The position numbers and the translations under genes were made by a program. A stretch of DNA of 64,000 bases, from assembly GCF_026240905.1 (NCBI RefSeq), contig NZ_JAPEVI010000003.1, positions 1,488,001-1,552,000 on the forward strand, read 5' to 3'. Within the stretch, counting starts at the first letter, position 1; each line of letters starts with the position of its first letter. The notes under the pieces were generated by a model. That model searched no databases. It saw nothing but the letters and a program-made list of their open reading frames with translations, and had not been told where the DNA came from. Positions 28,400 through 37,264 of this stretch are shown here, piece after piece. The DNA is from Roseibium salinum (GTDB taxonomy: Bacteria > Pseudomonadota > Alphaproteobacteria > Rhizobiales > Stappiaceae).

Positions 28400-29362
28400 T
28401 CACCTGTTCTTTCCGTTGCTACCGGCGTTGCCGCTGCTACCGGAATTGTCGCTGCCGCTGCCAGCGGAGCCGCCGCTGCCGCCGGAAGCGCCGTTGCCAC
28501 CGGAGTTGCTACTGCCGCCAGCGTTGGCATTTCCGCCAGCTCCCGAATTGGCGGCGTTTCCTGCTTTGCTGGCGCTGCTTGCGGACCCGGCATGGCTTGC
28601 CCCGACGTTGCCGGAGGGACCGTCCGCTTGAGCGTTCGCGGCCCCCGAATGGGCCGGGACATTCTTCACTGCGGGCGTTTCGAAAGCGGGAGCACGCTTC
28701 GCGCCGGGACTGACCACCGGTTTGGTTTTGCCGGCAACCGACAGGCCGACCTTTCGCGCCGGAGCGCTCGATGCGCTCTGCCCCGCACCCAGTTCCGTCC
28801 TGTCGCCGGAAGCAAAGTCCTCCACCGCGACCACGCCGCGTTCGACGGAGACACGCGCCTGTTTTTCGCGAACCCGGACTTCAAACCGGGTTCCCTTGAC
28901 CACGGCCGCGAAAAACGGGGTTTCGACGGTAAAATGCGGGCGCTGCCGCTTTTCCACGTCCACTTCTATCGTGCCCTTGCGCTGCAGGAGCGTCGTTCTC
29001 GTTCCGCGGCTGAGGCGTTTCGAGATTGCGAATGTGGTGTTCGGTCCGACAGCAATGGTTTCGTCGCCGCGTGCGATCAGGGCCCTGGCACCGGGCCGCG
29101 TTCCCATCGTGAAGCCTTTTTCAAAGACCATGCCCTTCTCGACACGGTAGGCTTCGACGCCGGGCGCAACGAAATAGGCGATGCCCGAGACCCGCTTGAC
29201 CACCCATTCTTCGGCGCCGGCGAAAGACGGGCCAAGAACAAGGGAAACAAGAATGAGCACGGAAAGGCATCTGGCGAGCCTTCCAGCGAACAAGTTCAAC
29301 TTTCCTGGATCCGCAAACTCCGTTAACAACTTTTGGCTGCGGCCACTTACAAGCACAGTCAT
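28400..29362 (-). CDS. FecR-domain exported protein with Gly/Ser/Asn-rich tail
   Basis: 320-residue secreted or periplasmic protein. Signal peptide about 30-50 (LSVLILVSLVLGPSFAGAEE), FecR domain about 60-195 (AVGPNTTFAISK; TPFFAAVVKGTRFEVRV; GVVAVEDFASGDRTELGAGQ), a proline/alanine linker, then about 70 residues almost entirely of Gly, Ser, Asn and Ala. It is not of the FecIR iron type: no sigma factor or TonB receptor is nearby and no cytoplasmic anti-sigma domain precedes it. As first gene of a pair with the CHASE2 receptor, it may present a periplasmic signal to it; this is inference from adjacency. Confidence 0.9.
   Translation of the reverse strand: MTVLVSGRSQKLLTEFADPGKLNLFAGRLARCLSVLILVSLVLGPSFAGAEEWVVKRVSGIAYFVAPGVEAYRVEKGMVFEKGFTMGTRPGARALIARGDETIAVGPNTTFAISKRLSRGTRTTLLQRKGTIEVDVEKRQRPHFTVETPFFAAVVKGTRFEVRVREKQARVSVERGVVAVEDFASGDRTELGAGQSASSAPARKVGLSVAGKTKPVVSPGAKRAPAFETPAVKNVPAHSGAANAQADGPSGNVGASHAGSASSASKAGNAANSGAGGNANAGGSSNSGGNGASGGSGGSAGSGSDNSGSSGNAGSNGKNR
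28403..28612 (-). repeat. Low-complexity Gly/Ser/Asn coding repeat (FecR protein tail)
   Basis: About 70 codons at the 3' end of the FecR-domain gene encode almost only Gly, Ser, Asn and Ala (GGNGASGGSGGSAG and similar). The DNA shows imperfect reiteration of GCC/GGC/AGC/AAC triplets. It is a plausible site of length variation between strains. Confidence 0.8.
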
Positions 29363-29640
29363 CGCGATACTACCTGTTCTATTGCTTGGCGATGAACGCT
29401 ACGGGATGCCGCTTAACTTAAAGTGAAAACAAACGACTAATCTGGATACAACTTTACGCTTGCTCCAAACACCTAAAGTTGTCTCAAAGATCAATAGACT
29501 ATTTCAACGAAGGCAGCCGGCGACCTTCGAACTGCCTTGCCGCATGGCCGAAAGTATTTGGTAGCTGGTAGTATCGCGCCTGTGTTTCCGCGGACGGTGC
29601 GGCATCCGAACGGCGCCGTTGCCATCGTCGGACAGTGCGG

Positions 29641-30360
29641 TCAGGTGGGGGTTGCCAGTTCTCGCTCCACGGCGCGAAACGTCTCGACATGATCGATATT
29701 CATCTGTTCGATGCCGCTGCGGACAGCCCTTTCGAACACCGACCGGTCGTCGCCCGCATAAAACATCTGAGTGATCAGTCCCGCTTGTCTTGCCTCGGCT
29801 GCGAGCTCTTCAGTCAGATTGTGCTCGTTGAACTCGATAATCCGGGCTTCATGGGCCACTGCGCGGGCGACGGAACCGACATGTTCAAAAAGAACCATCC
29901 GCCGGAAATCGGGGACCTTGGCCCGTGTTGCCGCGCGGATCGCCTGGTCGAACGAAAAGGTCCAGGCCTCTTTCAGCATGCCCCGGACGGCCAGCAAGTC
30001 ACGTACTTCCGCCGGATCGCCTTCCTTGATTTCGGCATAGGCCACGATCCGCCCCCGGCAGGCGTCCAGAAACGTGTTCAGGCGGGGAACCCGCTCACCG
30101 GCAAATTCCGGACTGAACCAAGAGCCGGCATCGAGCGTATCAATTTCATCCGACGTCATGTCGGCAAACCGGCCCGTTCCATCCGTCGTCCGATCCACGG
30201 TGGCATCATGCATCACGTAAAGGACGCCGTCCCTGGAGGGCCGCACATCGAATTCAACGACTTCAGCGCCCATATCGATGGCGCCGGCAAGGGAGGCCAG
30301 GGTGTTCTCCGGCGCTGAGAGACAGGCTCCCCGATGACAAACAATGACCGCATGTCTCAT
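29641..30360 (-). CDS. Glycerophosphodiester phosphodiesterase family protein
   Basis: GDPD-type TIM-barrel hydrolase releasing an alcohol and glycerol-3-phosphate from glycerophosphodiesters. The 239 residues fit the cytoplasmic UgpQ size. Catalytic signature at the N-terminus: CHRGACLSAPENTLASLAGA, then VVEFDVRPSRDGVLYVMHD with the metal-binding Glu/Asp and second catalytic His, and later YAEIKEGD. No signal peptide, so a cytoplasmic enzyme. No ugp transporter genes are adjacent; it appears to be transcribed alone. Confidence 0.9.
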   Translation of the reverse strand: MRHAVIVCHRGACLSAPENTLASLAGAIDMGAEVVEFDVRPSRDGVLYVMHDATVDRTTDGTGRFADMTSDEIDTLDAGSWFSPEFAGERVPRLNTFLDACRGRIVAYAEIKEGDPAEVRDLLAVRGMLKEAWTFSFDQAIRAATRAKVPDFRRMVLFEHVGSVARAVAHEARIIEFNEHNLTEELAAEARQAGLITQMFYAGDDRSVFERAVRSGIEQMNIDHVETFRAVERELATPT

Positions 30361-30771
30361 GCTTATTCTCCTCTGCCCTCAAGCTTGGCGCCCGGGACAC
30401 TTCGCGCTGATAGTGAGCGCCATTGGACGAGGTTTGTCAAACAGGTGACCGATTCTGTTGATGGAATGATGACAGGCAAAATGTTTCGATATCTCAAATA
30501 GTTAACGAATCAATCAACCTTAGAATGGTCGGCCATGAGCGCTACACCGGGGCGGAGGGTCGCGAGTCGGCACCATCCCTTTCTGCGCGCGCGGGGCAGC
30601 CTTCCCTTGAGGTTTATACCATAGCCCGCTCATACACAGTTCACCGCTTGTCCTATGCATTGTTCAGTGGGCAGGAACAGACAGTCAAATGGCGCTCCGA
30701 ATTTTTCCACCTATGTAGGGGCGGCAGCGTTCATGAGAGAACGCTCCCGATACACACTATGAGGTTTGACC
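30361..30771. other. Divergent intergenic region with a hairpin before yceI
   Basis: 411 bases between the GDPD gene and the first yceI gene. A perfect 7-bp inverted repeat AGCGTTC/GAACGCT with a 6-base loop lies at 30726-30745, ending 16 bases before the yceI Shine-Dalgarno. It also contains a 9-codon ATG...TGA frame (30733-30762). I found no clear promoter and no supported gene elsewhere in the stretch. Confidence 0.55.
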
Positions 30772-31356
30772 ATGATCCGTATTGCAGCTTCAGCGCTTGC
30801 ACTTTCCATGCTGGCGGGCGCCGCCGTCGCCGAACCGGTTGCGTTCGATTTCGACAAGTCCCACGCCAACCTGTCCTTCTCCTACGACCATCTCGGCTTT
30901 TCCACGACCGAAGGCCGTTTCGGCAATTGGGACGGCGTCCTGTTGATCGACAAGGAAACTCCTGCCAATTCCTCCATCGAATTCACGATCGACGTGACGA
31001 GCCTCGACACGTTTTTCGCCGAGCGGAACAAGCATTTTCTCAGCGCTGACTTCTTCGATGCGGAAAAATATCCGACGGCCGCATTCACGAGCACCAAGGT
31101 CGAAAAGACCGGCGAAAACCAGCTGGAAGTTACCGGCGACCTGACCATCAAGGACATCACCAAGCCGGTTACGCTCACCGTCGACGTCACCACTTTCGGC
31201 GAACACCCGATGGCCAAGAAAGAAGCCGCCGGATTTGCGGTTTCGACGGTGCTGAAACGTTCCGACTTCGGTATGGACATGTATGTGCCCTATGTCGGCG
31301 ATGAAGTGACCGTAACCTTCCACGCCGAAGCGCTGAAATCCGACGCGACCAACTGA
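30772..31356 (+). CDS. YceI-family periplasmic lipid-binding protein (first copy)
   Basis: 194-residue exported protein with a signal peptide (IRIAASALALSMLAGAAVAEP) and a YceI lipocalin-like beta-barrel that in characterised relatives binds a polyisoprenoid such as ubiquinone-8. Family landmarks: FDFDKSHANLSFSYDHLGFS, SLDTFFAERNKHFLSADFFDAEKYPTAAF, VTGDLTIKDITKPVTL and RSDFGMDMYVP. The ATG is chosen because GAGG lies 7 bases upstream. It is first in a set yceI - cytochrome b561 - yceI, with a hairpin at 31371 that may dampen read-through. Confidence 0.93.
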   Translation: MIRIAASALALSMLAGAAVAEPVAFDFDKSHANLSFSYDHLGFSTTEGRFGNWDGVLLIDKETPANSSIEFTIDVTSLDTFFAERNKHFLSADFFDAEKYPTAAFTSTKVEKTGENQLEVTGDLTIKDITKPVTLTVDVTTFGEHPMAKKEAAGFAVSTVLKRSDFGMDMYVPYVGDEVTVTFHAEALKSDATN

Positions 31357-31370
31357 GTTTCATGCCAGAA

Positions 31371-31398
31371 GAGACCGGCAGCGGCCGGTCTCCCTTTT
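31371..31398 (+). terminator. Intercistronic hairpin between yceI and cytochrome b561
   Basis: GAGACCGGC (31371-31379), loop AGCG and GCCGGTCTC (31384-31392) form a perfect 9-bp stem followed by CCTTTTCC. It ends about 13 bases before the cytochrome start, so it is either a terminator or an attenuator giving more of the first protein than of the following ones. Confidence 0.65.
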
Positions 31399-31411
31399 CC
31401 GGAGAATTGCC

Positions 31412-31996
31412 ATGCTGCGTAACACGCCATCAGGTTATGGGCGCATCGCCATCGTCTTTCACTGGACAATGGCGCTGCTGATCATCGGCATGCTCGCACT
31501 CGGCCTTTACATGAGCGGGCTGCCGCAGACAGATCAGGCGACATTCCAGCTCTATCAACTGCACAAGTCCATCGGCTTTGTCGTCCTGACGCTGGCTGTG
31601 CTCCGCCTGGTCTGGCGGCTGACGAATCCCGCGCCCAGACTGCCGGAAAACATGCATCCTCTGGAGAAGACCGCCGCACATCTCGGGCACATCGGCCTTT
31701 ATGTGCTGATCTTCGCCATACCGGTCACTGGATGGTTCATGGTGTCCGCCTCGCCCTGGGGCATTCCGACGATCCTCTTCAACGTCCTGCCGGTGCCGCA
31801 TCTGCCGGTTCCTCCCGCACTCGGCAGCCAGGAGCAGGCGGAGAGCTTTTTCAGGCTGCTGCACGAATACGGCGCGTTCCTGCTGATCGGCCTGATCACC
31901 GTGCATGTCGCAGCCGCACTCAAGCACCACTTCATCGCCCGGGACAACACGCTGATGCGCATTGTCTCCACCGGTCCGGCCAAGGCAGACGTCTGA
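31412..31996 (+). CDS. Cytochrome b561 family di-haem membrane protein
   Basis: 194-residue inner-membrane b-type cytochrome (CybB type) with four transmembrane helices, accepting electrons from the quinone pool. Histidines typical of haem ligation are visible in each helix: IVFHWTMALLIIG (TM1), LHKSIGFVVLTLAVLRLVWR (TM2), HLGHIGLYVLIFAIPVTGW (TM3) and HVAAALKHHFIARD after TM4. GGAG precedes the ATG by 8 bases. It is flanked by two YceI proteins; the arrangement suggests that quinone-like ligands of YceI interact with this cytochrome. Confidence 0.94.
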   Translation: MLRNTPSGYGRIAIVFHWTMALLIIGMLALGLYMSGLPQTDQATFQLYQLHKSIGFVVLTLAVLRLVWRLTNPAPRLPENMHPLEKTAAHLGHIGLYVLIFAIPVTGWFMVSASPWGIPTILFNVLPVPHLPVPPALGSQEQAESFFRLLHEYGAFLLIGLITVHVAAALKHHFIARDNTLMRIVSTGPAKADV

Positions 31997-32020
31997 GACA
32001 TAACATTAGGATTCCTTCAC

Positions 32021-32578
32021 ATGAACTTGAAAAATCTATCGTATGCTTTGATGGTTCTGTCCGCTGCGGCAACCGCGTCTCCGGCATATTCCGATACATG
32101 GACTGTTGATCCGGAGAAAAGCACGCTCGGTTTTGAGGTCACGCAGGGCGACGGCACGGTCGAAGGTGTTTTCAGCACATGGGACGCCACGATCGACTTT
32201 GACCCGCAGGCTCCGGAAACAGCGCGTATCTCCGCGGAAATCCAGCCGATGAGTGCCGCGACCGGAAACCCGCAATTCGACGGAACACTGCCCGGCAAGG
32301 ACTGGTTCGATGCCGGCGCATTCCCGTCCGCCGAATTCAAGTCCGAAAACGTGGCCCTTGTCGAAGGCAAGAGCTACCGGGCGGACGGTACGTTGACCAT
32401 TAAGGGCATTTCCCAGCCGGTCGAGCTGGATTTCACGCTTGATATCGACGGAGATACCGCCACCGCGAAGGGAACGGCGACCGTCAACCGTCTCGATTAC
32501 AAGCTCGGCAGCGGCGTCGGCACGGATACGGTCGGCGACGTCGTCACCGTGACCCTCAACCTGACCGCGACCCGTTAA
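32021..32578 (+). CDS. YceI-family periplasmic lipid-binding protein (second copy)
   Basis: 185-residue secreted YceI protein, distinct from the copy 1.2 kb upstream. Signal peptide LSYALMVLSAAATASPAYS, then DTWTVDPEKSTLGFEVTQGDGTVEGVF, ISAEIQPMSAATGN, PGKDWFDAGAFPSAEFKS, ADGTLTIKGISQPVEL and closing VTVTLNLTATR. It shares the barrel layout and the 'GTLTIKGIxxPV' strand with the first copy but is otherwise quite diverged, so it is an old paralogue rather than a recent duplication. It is 24 bases after the cytochrome stop codon and ends in a strong terminator. Confidence 0.93.
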   Translation: MNLKNLSYALMVLSAAATASPAYSDTWTVDPEKSTLGFEVTQGDGTVEGVFSTWDATIDFDPQAPETARISAEIQPMSAATGNPQFDGTLPGKDWFDAGAFPSAEFKSENVALVEGKSYRADGTLTIKGISQPVELDFTLDIDGDTATAKGTATVNRLDYKLGSGVGTDTVGDVVTVTLNLTATR

Positions 32579-32611
32579 TCGCGCAGCATCTCTCCCTGAG
32601 ACCATTTGATC

Positions 32612-32643
32612 AGGCCGCGGCACTTGGCGTCCGCGGCCTTTTT
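32612..32643 (+). terminator. Rho-independent terminator after the second yceI
   Basis: AGGCCGCGG (32612-32620), a 10-base loop and CCGCGGCCT (32631-32639) form a perfect 9-bp GC stem followed by a T tract, 33 bases past the stop codon. Confidence 0.9.
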
Positions 32644-32718
32644 GCCGTATGAGAACACCACTCATTGTTCCAGCGCCGCCGGCAGACCGGTTGGCAGCCA
32701 GATCAGGAAAGCCGTCTC

Positions 32719-34356
32719 ATGAACGCTCCGCTCACGCCCCCCGTCTATCAGCACGGTGCGCTTTTCCCGCAAGGCGCGGATCAGACACCTTACCGCAAGC
32801 TGTCCTCCGACCATGTCAGGACCGCCGAGTTCAACGGCGAAGAGGTCCTGATTGTCGAGCGGGAGGGGCTGCGCCTGCTCGCAGAGGAAGCCTTCAAGGA
32901 CATCAATCACTTCCTGCGTCCCGGTCATCTGGAACAGCTCAGGAGAATTCTCGAAGATCCGGAAGCCACCGAAAACGACAAGTTCGTCGCCTTCGATCTG
33001 CTGAAAAACGCCAATATCGCCGCCCATGGCGTGCTGCCCATGTGCCAGGACACCGGCACGGCGATCATCATGGGCAAGAAGGGGCGCCGGATCTGGACCG
33101 ACGGCTCCGACGAAGCCGCCCTCGGAGAAGGCGCGCGCGATGCCTATTTCAAGAAGAACCTGCGCTATTCCCAGCTTGCGCCGATTTCCATGTTCGAGGA
33201 GCAGAACACCAAGAACAACATGCCCGCGCAGATCGAGCTCTATGCGGACGGAGAAGACGCCTACAAGTTCCTGTTCATGGCCAAGGGTGGCGGTTCCGCC
33301 AACAAGACCTTCCTGTTTCAGGGAACGCCGTCCCTCCTGACCCACGACCGGATGATCGAATTCCTGAAAGAAAAGATCCTGACGCTCGGCACGGCCGCCT
33401 GCCCGCCCTATCACCTGGCGATCGTCATTGGCGGCACCTCCGCCGAGATGAACCTGAAGACGGCGAAGCTCGCCTCCGCGCGTTATCTCGACGGACTTCC
33501 GACCGCCGGTTCCGAGCTTGGCCACGCCTTCCGCGACCTGGCGATGGAAGAAGAGATCCACAAGCTGACCCAGGCGACCGGCGTCGGCGCGCAGTTCGGC
33601 GGCAAGTATTTCTGCCACGACGTGCGCGTCATCCGCCTGCCGCGCCATGGGGCTTCCCTGCCGATCGGTCTTGCCGTTTCCTGCTCCGCAGACCGCCAGG
33701 CGGTCGGCAAGATCACCAAGGACGGCATCTTCCTGGAACAGCTGGAAATGCATCCGGAGAAATATCTGCCGGAAGTTACCGACGATCACCTGTCCGACAA
33801 CGTGGTGAAGATCGACCTGACCCGGCCGATGCCGGAAATTCTGGCCGAGCTTTCCAGGCACCCGATCAAGACCCGCCTGTCGCTGAGCGGTCCGCTGATC
33901 GTGGCACGCGACCTGGCGCATTCCAAACTGCGCGACCGGCTGGAAAGCGGCGAGCCGTTGCCCGACTATTTCAAGAACCACCCGATCTATTACGCCGGCC
34001 CTGCCAAGACACCGGAAGGCATGCCGTCGGGCTCGTTCGGTCCGACCACGGCAGGCCGGATGGATGCCTATGTCGACCAGTTCCAGGCTGCGGGCGGCTC
34101 GATGGTGACGCTTGCCAAGGGCAACCGCTCCGCCCAGGTCCGCCGCGCCTGCCAGGCCCATGGCGGCTTCTATCTGGGCTCCATCGGCGGACCGGCCGCG
34201 CGCCTCGCCCAGGACTGCATCAAGAGAGTGGAAGTGGTCGAATACGAGGAACTCGGCATGGAAGCGGTGTGGAAAATCGAAGTCGAGAACTTCCCGGCCT
34301 TTATCGTCATCGACGACAAGGGCAACGATTTCTTCAAGGAACTGAACCTCGGGTAA
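32719..34356 (+). CDS. fumA: Fumarate hydratase, class I ([4Fe-4S])
   Basis: 545-residue TCA-cycle enzyme interconverting fumarate and malate, with the alpha and beta domains of class I fumarase fused in one chain. Cluster and active-site features: [18 protein letters not shown] (about 111), [13 protein letters not shown] (about 192) and [19 protein letters not shown] (about 221). The C-terminal domain carries [14 protein letters not shown] (about 390), then [20 protein letters not shown] (about 435) and [24 protein letters not shown]. The start is the ATG at 32719; the frame extends to 32665 without a ribosome site. It is oxygen-sensitive in known members; no class II fumC is in the window. 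Confidence 0.95.
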   Translation: MNAPLTPPVYQHGALFPQGADQTPYRKLSSDHVRTAEFNGEEVLIVEREGLRLLAEEAFKDINHFLRPGHLEQLRRILEDPEATENDKFVAFDLLKNANIAAHGVLPMCQDTGTAIIMGKKGRRIWTDGSDEAALGEGARDAYFKKNLRYSQLAPISMFEEQNTKNNMPAQIELYADGEDAYKFLFMAKGGGSANKTFLFQGTPSLLTHDRMIEFLKEKILTLGTAACPPYHLAIVIGGTSAEMNLKTAKLASARYLDGLPTAGSELGHAFRDLAMEEEIHKLTQATGVGAQFGGKYFCHDVRVIRLPRHGASLPIGLAVSCSADRQAVGKITKDGIFLEQLEMHPEKYLPEVTDDHLSDNVVKIDLTRPMPEILAELSRHPIKTRLSLSGPLIVARDLAHSKLRDRLESGEPLPDYFKNHPIYYAGPAKTPEGMPSGSFGPTTAGRMDAYVDQFQAAGGSMVTLAKGNRSAQVRRACQAHGGFYLGSIGGPAARLAQDCIKRVEVVEYEELGMEAVWKIEVENFPAFIVIDDKGNDFFKELNLG

Positions 34357-34731
34357 CGCTGCTTCTCTGGGGGGCGGAGAATTTGCTCGGGTTGCGGGAT
34401 CCGATTCGTCGGGAAATCACGCTCTGCCGCCCGAGCCGTGGACGCCGTCTGCCCGTCCGGACCGGTCGCGGGACGCGCGGGAACCCGTCCTGGTCAATAT
34501 TATTGGCATTTATGACAGAAAAGATGCCCTGAATATGCAAGATCGAGAAACCTCCGTTGCAATATCAGCACACAAATGCGCGAAGTCCGGCAGGCTCACG
34601 GCAATGTGAGATTTCTTTTGCATCCATTTTGGGCCACGATTATTAACCGGTAAGCAAGAACGTTTTCGTACCGTTACCTTCTGTGACTAAGCACTTTCGT
34701 GGCATTTGTCCGGCGCTGATGGGGGATCTGA
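34357..34731. other. Intergenic region between fumarase and L,D-transpeptidase genes
   Basis: 375 bases. The first part is GC-rich and the part from about 34490 is AT-rich, as expected of an upstream promoter region. I see no gene, clear terminator or confident promoter. Confidence 0.5.
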
Positions 34732-35325
34732 ATGAACAGACTTTTATTTGTTATGATTGCAGTGATTGTGGGTGCCTTCGCGCTCACCGCGCAGGCTGCA
34801 CCGCGCTATGGCTTTTTCGACCACAGCACCAACACCTGGGTAACACCGAAGTACCACCCGGGCGGACCGTCGCCGGTCAAGCGCCAGCGTATCAGGTATG
34901 ACGGCAACTACAAACCGGGCACGATCATCATCGATACGACCGAGCGCCGTCTCTATCACGTACTGCCGGGCGGCAAGGCCATGAAATATGGCGTCGGCGT
35001 CGGCAAAGAGGGATTCCAGTGGGCAGGCACTCACCGGATCACACGCAAGGCCGAGTGGCCGGGCTGGACCCCGCCGCCGCAAATGCGCGCCCGCGAACGC
35101 GCTCAGGGACGCATCCTGCCGGCTCATATGCCGGGCGGCCCGAACAACCCGCTTGGCGCCCGTGCGCTCTACATCGGCTCGACGCTTTATCGCATTCACG
35201 GCACCAATCAGCCATGGACGATCGGATCGGCCGTTTCCTCCGGGTGCATCCGCCTTGCCAACGAAGACGTGATCCATCTTTACGAGAACGTTTCGGTCGG
35301 CGCTACGGTTGTTGTCAAACGGTAA
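34732..35325 (+). CDS. L,D-transpeptidase (YkuD domain)
   Basis: 197-residue exported peptidoglycan-modifying enzyme, forming 3-3 crosslinks or anchoring outer-membrane proteins to the wall. Signal peptide at residues 1-22 (LLFVMIAVIVGAFALTAQAA), then a YkuD domain (about 62-196) with the catalytic signature IHGTNQPWTIGSAVSSGCIR: His156, Ser170, Gly171 and nucleophile Cys172. GGGGGA lies upstream of the ATG. It is short, with no LysM or PG-binding domain. Monocistronic with its own terminator; alphaproteobacteria usually have several paralogues of this type. Confidence 0.94.
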   Translation: MNRLLFVMIAVIVGAFALTAQAAPRYGFFDHSTNTWVTPKYHPGGPSPVKRQRIRYDGNYKPGTIIIDTTERRLYHVLPGGKAMKYGVGVGKEGFQWAGTHRITRKAEWPGWTPPPQMRARERAQGRILPAHMPGGPNNPLGARALYIGSTLYRIHGTNQPWTIGSAVSSGCIRLANEDVIHLYENVSVGATVVVKR

Positions 35326-35350
35326 GCGCACATCGTCGGAAATCTGCCGC

Positions 35351-35378
35351 AAGCCGGGCCATTGTGCCCGGCTTTTCG
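35351..35378 (+). terminator. Rho-independent terminator after the L,D-transpeptidase gene
   Basis: AAGCCGGGC (35351-35359), loop CATTGT and GCCCGGCTT (35366-35374) form a perfect 9-bp stem followed by TTCGTTT, 25 bases past the stop codon. Confidence 0.88.
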
Positions 35379-35399
35379 TTTCCGGCTGCAGGGATCGGG

Positions 35400-35762
35400 C
35401 TACCGGCTCAGGCCTTTTTCCCCAAGCTCCTTCAGATATCCGCCCCAGTGCTTTTCCCTGTCCCGGCCAAGGTCCAGAAAGTAGGACCATGTGAAGATAC
35501 CGGAATTGTGCATGTCGTCGAAATGGATCCGGACGGCGTAGTTGCCCACCGGTTCGATCTTCATGATCCCGACGTTACGCTTTCCCGGAACCGTTTGTTT
35601 TTGCGAGGGATTGTGCCCCTTCACTTCCGCCGACGGCGAGCAGACGCGCAGATATTCGGCCGACAATTCATGCCGTTCGCCGTTGTCGAACGCGATCGTG
35701 AGCGTCCTCTTGTCTTCAGAGACACGCAATTCCGTCGGCCAGTGGCCGGATTGTTCGCTCAT
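35400..35762 (-). CDS. DUF971 (GBBH-like N-terminal domain) protein
   Basis: 120-residue stand-alone DUF971 domain, homologous to the N-terminal domain of gamma-butyrobetaine hydroxylase. Features: WPTELRVSEDKRTLTIAFDNGERHELSAEYLRV, the family's characteristic 'LxAExLRVxSPSAEV' segment, then GIMKIEPVGNYAVRIHFDD and SGIFTWSYFLDLGRDREKHW. The single-domain form has no established reaction; in some bacteria it is linked with iron-sulfur protein genes, and here Mrp/ApbC lies 5 kb away. The start is the ATG with AAAGGA 7 bases upstream. It follows the photolyase gene in the same direction after 65 bases, so they may be cotranscribed. Confidence 0.88.
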   Translation of the reverse strand: MSEQSGHWPTELRVSEDKRTLTIAFDNGERHELSAEYLRVCSPSAEVKGHNPSQKQTVPGKRNVGIMKIEPVGNYAVRIHFDDMHNSGIFTWSYFLDLGRDREKHWGGYLKELGEKGLSR

Positions 35763-35827
35763 GTGCGGATCCTTTTGGCTGAGCAATCAGCTGTCTGGCG
35801 CGGACGATAGCGGCACGGAGCCTTCCG

Positions 35828-37264
35828 TCAAGCCGCGTTTTGTCCCGCCCGTTTCACGGCCTCATAACCATCAAGCGCGGCCTGGCGTGCCTTCGCATGA
35901 TCGACCATCGGCAAAGGATAGTTTCTGTCCAATTCGACGCCCGCCTGCTGCAACGCGTCCTGCGGTGCTTCGAACGGCGCAAACAGGTGCGCCGTGCCCA
36001 AGTCTCTCAATTCGGGCACCCAGCGGCGTATATAGTGACCCTCGGGGTCGAACTTCCGGCCCTGGGTGATCGGGCTGAATATGCGGAAATACGGCGCCGC
36101 GTCGGCGCCGGATCCGGCGACCCATTGCCAGTTGGCGGAATTGTTGGCGAGATCGGCATCGACAAGCGTGTCGCGGAACCAGGCCTCGCCGTGACGCCAG
36201 TGCAGGCGAAGGTGCTTGACCAGAAAACTCGCCGTGATCATACGCACCCTGTTGTGCATGTACCCGGTCTGCCAGAGTTCACGCATGCCGGCATCGACCA
36301 TCGGATAGCCGGTCTGTCCCTGTTGCCAGCGGGCCAGGTCCTCCGTGCTTTCGCGCCAGGGATACGCATCGAAGGCCGGGCGCCAGTTGTCCTCAGGCAG
36401 TTTCGGGAAATCGTAAAGCAGATGCTGGGAGAATTCCCGCCAGGCAATTTCTGCGAGAAGTTTCGTGCCATCGTCCGCGAGCCTGACCTCTGCGGCCATG
36501 CGCTCACAGACTTCGTGCCAGACCTGCCGCGGCGAAATCTCGCCAAAATGCAGGTGGGGTGACAGCCGCGACACGTTCGCCAGATCCGGCCGGTCGCGCA
36601 ACGAGGAATAGCCATCAAGGCCCTCATCGAGGAAAGTGTGCAACCGCTTGCGCGCGCCCTCCTCGCCCGGCTGCCATATACGTTCCCATCCGCCGGCCCA
36701 ATTCGGCCGTTTCGGCAACAGCCCCAGATCATCCAGGACCTTGCCGTGGTCATAGGCTTGGATCTCCACGTTGCCGGGTGCGGGCAGCGGCGCTGCGACT
36801 TCCCGCTGACGAGCGGCCTTCCAGAACGGCGAATAGACCTTGTAGGGACCACCCGATCCGGTTTGCAGTTCCCAGGGCTCATGGAGCAAGGAGGCCTTGA
36901 AGCTCCTTGCATTAACCCCGCTCGACGTGAGCGCGCTCTTGATGTCACTATCGCGCTCTATGGCATGGGGTTCGTAGCAGCGGTTCCAGAAGACGGCTTT
37001 TGCCCCGATTTTCGCTGCAAGATGCGGGATCAGATGGCGTGCGCTGCCGCGAAGGAGAACCAGCCCCGGCACGGCAGCCTTGAGGGCGGCAAGGCTGTGG
37101 TGGAGCCACCATCGGCTGGCTCGCCCAAGCGGATGGGTCTCGCCGGACTGGGAAGGGTCCTCCAGTATGAAGACCGGGAGAACCGGCCCCTGCATCGCCG
37201 CTTGATGGAATGCGGGATTGTCGCCGGTACGCAGATCCTGGCGAAACCAGACAAGTGTCGTCAT
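35828..37264 (-). CDS. phrB: Deoxyribodipyrimidine photo-lyase (class I)
   Basis: 478-residue flavoenzyme repairing UV-induced cyclobutane pyrimidine dimers with blue light. N-terminal photolyase domain (LVWFRQDLRTGDNPAF; antenna-binding region), C-terminal FAD-binding domain with GYSSLRDRPDL, SRLSPHLHFGEISPRQVW (about 235), QGQTGYPMVDAGMRELWQTGYMHNRVRM (about 325) and the aromatic electron-transfer segment DADLANNSANWQWVAGSG (about 375). The set is that of bacterial class I CPD photolyase. It is divergent from moaA. A BLUF photoreceptor lies 6 kb away. Confidence 0.96.
   Translation of the reverse strand: MTTLVWFRQDLRTGDNPAFHQAAMQGPVLPVFILEDPSQSGETHPLGRASRWWLHHSLAALKAAVPGLVLLRGSARHLIPHLAAKIGAKAVFWNRCYEPHAIERDSDIKSALTSSGVNARSFKASLLHEPWELQTGSGGPYKVYSPFWKAARQREVAAPLPAPGNVEIQAYDHGKVLDDLGLLPKRPNWAGGWERIWQPGEEGARKRLHTFLDEGLDGYSSLRDRPDLANVSRLSPHLHFGEISPRQVWHEVCERMAAEVRLADDGTKLLAEIAWREFSQHLLYDFPKLPEDNWRPAFDAYPWRESTEDLARWQQGQTGYPMVDAGMRELWQTGYMHNRVRMITASFLVKHLRLHWRHGEAWFRDTLVDADLANNSANWQWVAGSGADAAPYFRIFSPITQGRKFDPEGHYIRRWVPELRDLGTAHLFAPFEAPQDALQQAGVELDRNYPLPMVDHAKARQAALDGYEAVKRAGQNAA

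Noticed and set aside
32649..34532. 627-codon plus-strand frame overlapping fumarase
   Set aside because: Another frame of the same strand; fumarase has complete family motifs and a ribosome site.
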